A program made the position numbers and the translations under genes. DNA of 64,000 bases from JAJTFA01 sp044351265 (GTDB lineage Bacteria > Bacteroidota > Bacteroidia > UKL13-3): the NCBI GenBank assembly GCA_044351265.1, contig JBILGC010000003.1:39745-103744 (forward strand). The letters are read 5' to 3'. Positions 60,653-64,000 of the stretch are shown piece after piece (positions within the stretch are counted from its first letter, which is position 1; every line of letters begins with the position of its first letter). A model generated the notes under the pieces. It had not been told where the DNA came from and ran no database searches. It was given only the letters and a program-made list of their open reading frames with translations.

Positions 60653-61957
60653 ATGATCTCACAACTATTTTTTCTGCTTTTAACCTCAGCTGCCATCTAT
60701 GTTTTTGCCAAAAACCTTGCAAAAATCAGACGGAATATTCTGCTAGGAAAGGATATACAATTCAATGATAACAAAGCTAAACGCTGGCAAACCATGCTAA
60801 AGGTGGCCTTCGGGCAATCCAAAATGGCAGTTAGGCCTGTTCCGTTTATCTTGCATTTAATTGTTTATGTTGGCTTTGTGCTCATTAATATTGAAGTTTT
60901 AGAAATTCTCATTGACGGACTTTTCGGAACCCATCGGGTGCTTTCATTTTTAGGCCCTATTTATCATCTGGCTATCGGATTTTTTGAGATACTGGCCTTT
61001 GGCGTGCTCGTGGCATGTGTTATTTTCCTGGCTCGTAGATATATTTTAAAATTGGCACGATTCCAAAGTCCTGAACTTAATGGCAAGCCAAATAAAGATG
61101 CCGCCACTATTTTATTTGTTGAGATTGTTTTAATGGCTGCATTATTAAAAATGAATGCTGCCGACCAGCTGCTGCAAAGCAGAGGTGTAAATCATTATTT
61201 TGAGGCAGGCTCATTTCCAATAAGCAATTGGCTGTTTGTGCCTTTATTTAGTGGCTTTTCAGATTCCACGCTAGTTTTAATAGAGCGTGCGGCCTGGTGG
61301 TTTCACATCATAGGCATATTTGCCTTCATGAATTATCTGCCCTTTAGCAAGCATTTTCACATCATCATGGCTTTCCCGAATACTTTTTATTCAAATCTAA
61401 AAGCCAAAGGTGAGCTCAATAATATGGCCAGCGTTACACAGGAAGTTAAACTAATGCTTGATCCGGCCGCCCAAATGCCTGAAGGCTATGCCCCTCCTAC
61501 CAGCTTTGGTGTGAAGGATGTGCAGGACCTTACCTGGAAAAACCTGATGGATGCATACACGTGCACAGAATGCGGAAGATGCACCAGCTGTTGCCCACAA
61601 AACATAACAGGAAAATTGCTTTCGCCACGCAAGATTGTAATGGATGTGCGCGACAGACTGGAAGAGGTTGGCAAAAATATAGATGCCAACAATGGCGCTT
61701 TTGTTGATGATGGTAAAAACCTGCACAGTTATATATCCGAAGAAGAATTATGGGCATGCAACACTTGCAATGCCTGTGTGGAAGCTTGTCCGGTAAATAT
61801 CAATCCTATGGAAATTATTGTGGAGATGCGCAGGTATAAAGTAATGGAGCAATCTTCTGCCCCTGGCTCCCTAAACAATATGTTCAGCAATTTGGAGAAT
61901 AACCAGGCGCCTTGGCAATTTAGCCCAATGGACCGAGCAAACTGGACACAGAAATAA
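60653..61957 (+). CDS. Membrane-bound [4Fe-4S] oxidoreductase subunit (HdrE/NarI-like plus two clusters)
   Basis: 434 residues from ATG 60653; a GTG at 60611 would add 14 residues ahead of helix 1 and is less likely. Five or so hydrophobic helices (1-~250) are followed by two CxxCxxCxxxCP motifs (CTECGRCTSCCP and CNTCNACVEACP) in the last third. It is the membrane/ferredoxin part of Hdr-like electron-transfer complexes. In many Bacteroidota I recall a CCG-domain partner directly downstream; here the next gene is convergent and unrelated. Electron donor and acceptor are unknown. Confidence 0.9.
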   Translation: MISQLFFLLLTSAAIYVFAKNLAKIRRNILLGKDIQFNDNKAKRWQTMLKVAFGQSKMAVRPVPFILHLIVYVGFVLINIEVLEILIDGLFGTHRVLSFLGPIYHLAIGFFEILAFGVLVACVIFLARRYILKLARFQSPELNGKPNKDAATILFVEIVLMAALLKMNAADQLLQSRGVNHYFEAGSFPISNWLFVPLFSGFSDSTLVLIERAAWWFHIIGIFAFMNYLPFSKHFHIIMAFPNTFYSNLKAKGELNNMASVTQEVKLMLDPAAQMPEGYAPPTSFGVKDVQDLTWKNLMDAYTCTECGRCTSCCPQNITGKLLSPRKIVMDVRDRLEEVGKNIDANNGAFVDDGKNLHSYISEEELWACNTCNACVEACPVNINPMEIIVEMRRYKVMEQSSAPGSLNNMFSNLENNQAPWQFSPMDRANWTQK

Positions 61958-61975
61958 ATCGCAGAGATTTATTTC
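61951..61975. terminator. Possible terminator hairpin spanning the Fe-S gene stop
   Basis: A perfect 10-bp AT-rich stem (GAAATAAATC / GATTTATTTC) with a GCAGA loop, overlapping the stop codon and followed by TCATTTT. It is low in GC and lacks a long T run, so it may be weak. It lies between two convergent genes. Confidence 0.45.
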
Positions 61976-61992
61976 TCATTTTAATTCCTGCT

Positions 61993-63096
61993 TTAACTAT
62001 ATATTCTTTTATATACAAGCAGGCCGTCATGGCCTGTATAGGACAGGATTTCAGATAATGGTTTTTGAATCATAGTATCTGAGAAGCCCAGCAGTAATTT
62101 ATTAAATAAAGATTTTAGCTGTAAATGCAGATGAAGATTGTTATCAATAGATAGTAAGACCTCAGCAAGGCAGGAAAAAGCGATACGTTGTTCGTTTTCT
62201 GACCAATACTTCAGATTGTCTTCGCAATACTCTAATACCTGTCTGGTGTATTTTTCAGCTTCTAAATGCAAATTATTCAACTCAAGCCACCATATTTTAT
62301 ATGCCAAGTATCTCATACGCGGAAAAATAAAGAGCTTGTTCAGCTCCAATAATTTTATAGAATATTCCTCATATAACTTCTTTCCATATTTCTTTGCTTC
62401 TTGTTTTTTATTCTTTAAGATAAAATGCCTAAAAAGAATACAATTGCCAAAAACAAATTGCTGGAATTGGGGCAGACTATTTTTTGGGTTGGCCTGTTTG
62501 AGATAATATTGAAGACCCTCAGCGTAGCCAATTAATTTAAATTCAGGATCAATACAGTTTTCAAAAAAACAATCACGTACAACGGGAAGATGCGAGAACC
62601 TTTTAAAGAAAGCAAGATTGTTATTTGGATTTGATAGCAGGGACTGATATATCTCGAGCCCTAAGCGCATCTTTTGGTGTTGTTCAAGTTCATGGAGCTG
62701 CTCTGTAAATTCCTGCAGAGGATAAAATGAATTGGTATGGATGCATACTTTGACCATACTTTTAACAGGTTTATTTTTTACAGTAATAATACCTAATCCA
62801 AAATCAAAATCACGCTGTTTACGCTGCCATTGCTCAAAATCGTTCATGTTATTCATGCCTATAAAAGCAGCCAGTTTATCATAGGTATTCGTATAAAACG
62901 AGTGACTTTTATCAGGAGATAAAATCAATCTATATAAAGTTGCCTCAGAAATATATCCTGCGCCTTTTTCCTGTATTTTCTTAGAAAGTATTGCACAGTC
63001 TCCACGGGTTCTAATTGGGAAGGTAGCGTAGATAAGAAGGTGTCTTATCAACTCACGGATAATATCGTCAGAGAAATGTTTGGTAGGCTTGCCCAT
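61993..63096 (-). CDS. Putative transcriptional regulator: HTH-like N-terminus with helical-repeat C-terminal domain
   Basis: 367 residues. Residues ~45-95 (YISEATLYRLILSPDKSHSFYTNTYDKLAAFIGMNNMNDFEQW) match a recurring Bacteroidota pattern in which an S-x-x-T-L-x-R helix-turn-helix is followed by TLDxLAxFIG; this is usually a DNA-binding or regulatory domain. The remaining ~260 residues are helical, TPR-like in rhythm, with many Phe, Tyr and Leu residues. No enzyme motif. A perfect -7 box lies 6 bases before the ATG and a tandem nonamer lies just upstream, which fits an autoregulated regulator. The HTH call is moderate, the target unknown. Confidence 0.6.
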   Translation of the reverse strand: MGKPTKHFSDDIIRELIRHLLIYATFPIRTRGDCAILSKKIQEKGAGYISEATLYRLILSPDKSHSFYTNTYDKLAAFIGMNNMNDFEQWQRKQRDFDFGLGIITVKNKPVKSMVKVCIHTNSFYPLQEFTEQLHELEQHQKMRLGLEIYQSLLSNPNNNLAFFKRFSHLPVVRDCFFENCIDPEFKLIGYAEGLQYYLKQANPKNSLPQFQQFVFGNCILFRHFILKNKKQEAKKYGKKLYEEYSIKLLELNKLFIFPRMRYLAYKIWWLELNNLHLEAEKYTRQVLEYCEDNLKYWSENEQRIAFSCLAEVLLSIDNNLHLHLQLKSLFNKLLLGFSDTMIQKPLSEILSYTGHDGLLVYKRIYS

Positions 63097-63102
63097 GCAT
63101 CA

Positions 63103-63110
63103 CAAATATA
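63103..63110 (-). promoter_or_regulatory. -7 element (TATATTTG, minus strand) of the helical-repeat regulator
   Basis: A perfect TAnnTTTG on the minus strand, six bases (TGATGC) before the ATG at 63096. The spacing again predicts a leaderless or nearly leaderless message. Confidence 0.5.
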
Positions 63111-63133
63111 ATATTAACACCAAGGTATTTACA

Positions 63134-63152
63134 CAACTTGACCCAACTTGAC
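63134..63152. promoter_or_regulatory. Tandem CAACTTGAC operator-like repeats
   Basis: CAACTTGAC occurs at 63134-63142 and again at 63144-63152, with one base between: a 10-base period, one helical turn. It lies 24-49 bases upstream of the regulator's -7 box, in the divergent region between the regulator and the small secreted-protein gene. A tandem binding site for the neighbouring HTH protein is a reasonable guess. Confidence 0.45.
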
Positions 63153-63344
63153 TCATTGAGATTGGATGAATAGTGAGTTACTTAGCGATTACAATTCCCT
63201 ATTAGTAATCAGTTTGCAATAAAATAATTTACAAAGTCGAACCATTCATTATACTGAAGTATTTTATAAAATGGAGTCCAGAACCCATGCAAAAAACGGG
63301 GCGTAACCGAAAAGCCAAATGAGTAGGAATTAAATATTACTTTT

Positions 63345-63857
63345 ATGAGACTAATCTTCTTATTTTTAACACTACTTAGCTTAAACAATCAATCATTTTC
63401 ACAACAAAACAACAAGGCGCTAGGAATTTGGCAAGCCTACTTAAACGGTAAGCCTTTAAAAGCGTCTGACATAGGTATGCCGGGGGGTAAGGCAGCTAAT
63501 TTTTTAATTCACTATGTTTTCACAAAAGAAGCCTGTTTTATGACTGTTACAATTAATAGGACATCGATATCTAAAAATAATATAGCTACTCTCAAAAAGA
63601 ATGCGATGAACGACAGAACTATTATGAATGGTTTTGCCGCAGAAGGAACTTATTCAACTTTCGAAAAAATCGATGATATGCCCGATGAACTAAAATCAAA
63701 ATTTGAAGATATTACCTACTCAGAGGGTATGTTCTTTATTGAGGGTAATATATTGAACAATCCTTCTAGTTTTTATTTTAATCCTAAGGATTCAAAACTA
63801 AAGGGGTTAAATAAAGATAATATACTGGAGCTAATCAAGGTTGCACCTTCTTGGTAA
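63345..63857 (+). CDS. Small secreted protein of unknown function
   Basis: 170 residues. Signal peptide MRLIFLFLTLLSLNNQSFSQ, then QNNKALGIWQAYLNGKPLKASDIGMPGG and alternating polar/hydrophobic strands; FEDITYSEGMFFIEGNIL is typical of a beta sandwich or lipocalin-like domain. No family is recognised. Gene start and length are consistent with a secreted or periplasmic protein. Confidence 0.7.
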   Translation: MRLIFLFLTLLSLNNQSFSQQNNKALGIWQAYLNGKPLKASDIGMPGGKAANFLIHYVFTKEACFMTVTINRTSISKNNIATLKKNAMNDRTIMNGFAAEGTYSTFEKIDDMPDELKSKFEDITYSEGMFFIEGNILNNPSSFYFNPKDSKLKGLNKDNILELIKVAPSW

Positions 63858-63929
63858 GCAAGTCAGATAAACATGTCTAATAAATATCAAAATTCACGTT
63901 AAAACAATTTAGCCTAAAATTAAATTCTA

Positions 63930-64000
63930 ATGAATAAAATATATTTCAGGCATAAATTTCTTATTCTTACCCATTTACTCTGCATTTTGAACAAATCTTT
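63930..64000 (+). CDS. Start of a possible gene running off the right edge
   Basis: ATG at 63930 opens a frame with no stop to the window end: MNKIYFRHKFLILTHLLCIL, a basic start then a hydrophobic helix, as in a signal peptide. It lies 73 bases after the preceding gene on the same strand. Only 23 codons are visible, so it is provisional. Confidence 0.4.
   Translation, partial: MNKIYFRHKFLILTHLLCILNKS

Noticed and set aside
60486..60722. Minus-strand ORF ending RCGSSVGRAKD across the tRNA-Phe 5' end
   Set aside because: The CGSSVGRAKD ending is translated tRNA sequence; the frame also runs against the Fe-S gene start.
60397..60768. 123-codon plus-strand ORF through the terminator and tRNA
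   Set aside because: It covers the tRNA in antisense and lies in another frame of the Fe-S gene; it has no protein-like features.
1..64000. Shine-Dalgarno sites as start-site evidence
   Set aside because: Few AGGAGG-like sequences occur at credible starts and Bacteroidota do not depend on them, so starts were chosen from overlaps, family length, signal peptides and -7 boxes.
1..64000. CRISPR arrays, insertion sequences, integrases, phage genes, rRNA
   Set aside because: No regularly spaced repeats, no transposase or integrase motifs and no rRNA sequence were seen on either strand.

Overview
The window looks like a piece of chromosome from an AT-rich member of the Bacteroidota, probably a Chitinophagales-like lineage (the rank below phylum is inference). 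The evidence is: several proteins ending in type IX secretion (T9SS) sorting domains; -7 promoter elements of the TAnnTTTG type instead of -35/-10 boxes; almost no Shine-Dalgarno signals; phylum-typical families (Omp28, DUF1684, DUF2851, SDR-type threonine dehydrogenase); and the order coaX, outer-membrane protein, lptC, small membrane protein, CNNM/CorC. No rRNA, insertion sequence, prophage or CRISPR array is visible. The one tRNA is tRNA-Phe(GAA).

Layout. 1-5.4 kb: a truncated DUF6029-like barrel with its Omp28 lipoprotein partner, a DUF1684 lipoprotein, a PagL-like lipid A deacylase and an amino-acid permease. 5.5-12.6 kb: a secreted esterase, then a tight minus-strand glycosylation operon (GT2 polyprenyl-phosphate glycosyltransferase, methyltransferase, FAD mutase-like oxidoreductase, and a 980-residue pseudo-GT2/GT-C/TPR fusion). 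12.9-18.1 kb: rsfS and birA with overlapping divergent promoters, then coaX, a barrel protein, lptC, a 59-residue membrane protein and a CNNM/CorC protein. 18.2-22.5 kb: a TonB-dependent receptor flanked by two HmuY-like proteins, one a lipoprotein and one carrying a T9SS sorting domain. 22.7-30.3 kb: two large polytopic membrane proteins (YfhO and a LIC_10190-like protein) facing a minus-strand operon with a DprE1-like oxidase, a DprE2-like reductase, a GT2 enzyme and a methyltransferase.

30.4-52.1 kb is mostly housekeeping: threonine dehydrogenase, an HtrA-like lipoprotein, acyl-CoA dehydrogenase, CorA, TypA, an MFS sugar porter, a LytS/LytTR pair, a VWA membrane protein, FabG, a carboxylesterase, VanZ, Pgk, a lipoprotein/Rieske pair, an OmpR-type two-component pair, PspC, and DUF2851. 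52.2-59.8 kb is a three-gene operon of T9SS-secreted proteins: a GH13 alpha-amylase and two non-catalytic CBM20-like paralogues. 59.8-64 kb holds a gene remnant, a 43-residue membrane ORF, tRNA-Phe with its terminator, a membrane Fe-S oxidoreductase, a putative HTH/helical-repeat regulator with tandem operator-like repeats, and small secreted proteins.

Together the window emphasises envelope building (two polyprenyl-phosphate glycosylation loci, LPS export and trimming), surface nutrient capture (HmuY-like/TonB receptor, secreted amylase) and envelope sensing. The least described parts are the DprE1/DprE2-like locus, the pseudo-GT2/GT-C/TPR fusion, the double HmuY-like system, and several -7 promoters lying only 5-7 nt from the start codon, which predicts leaderless mRNAs. 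All functional calls come from reading sequence motifs. No database search was run.
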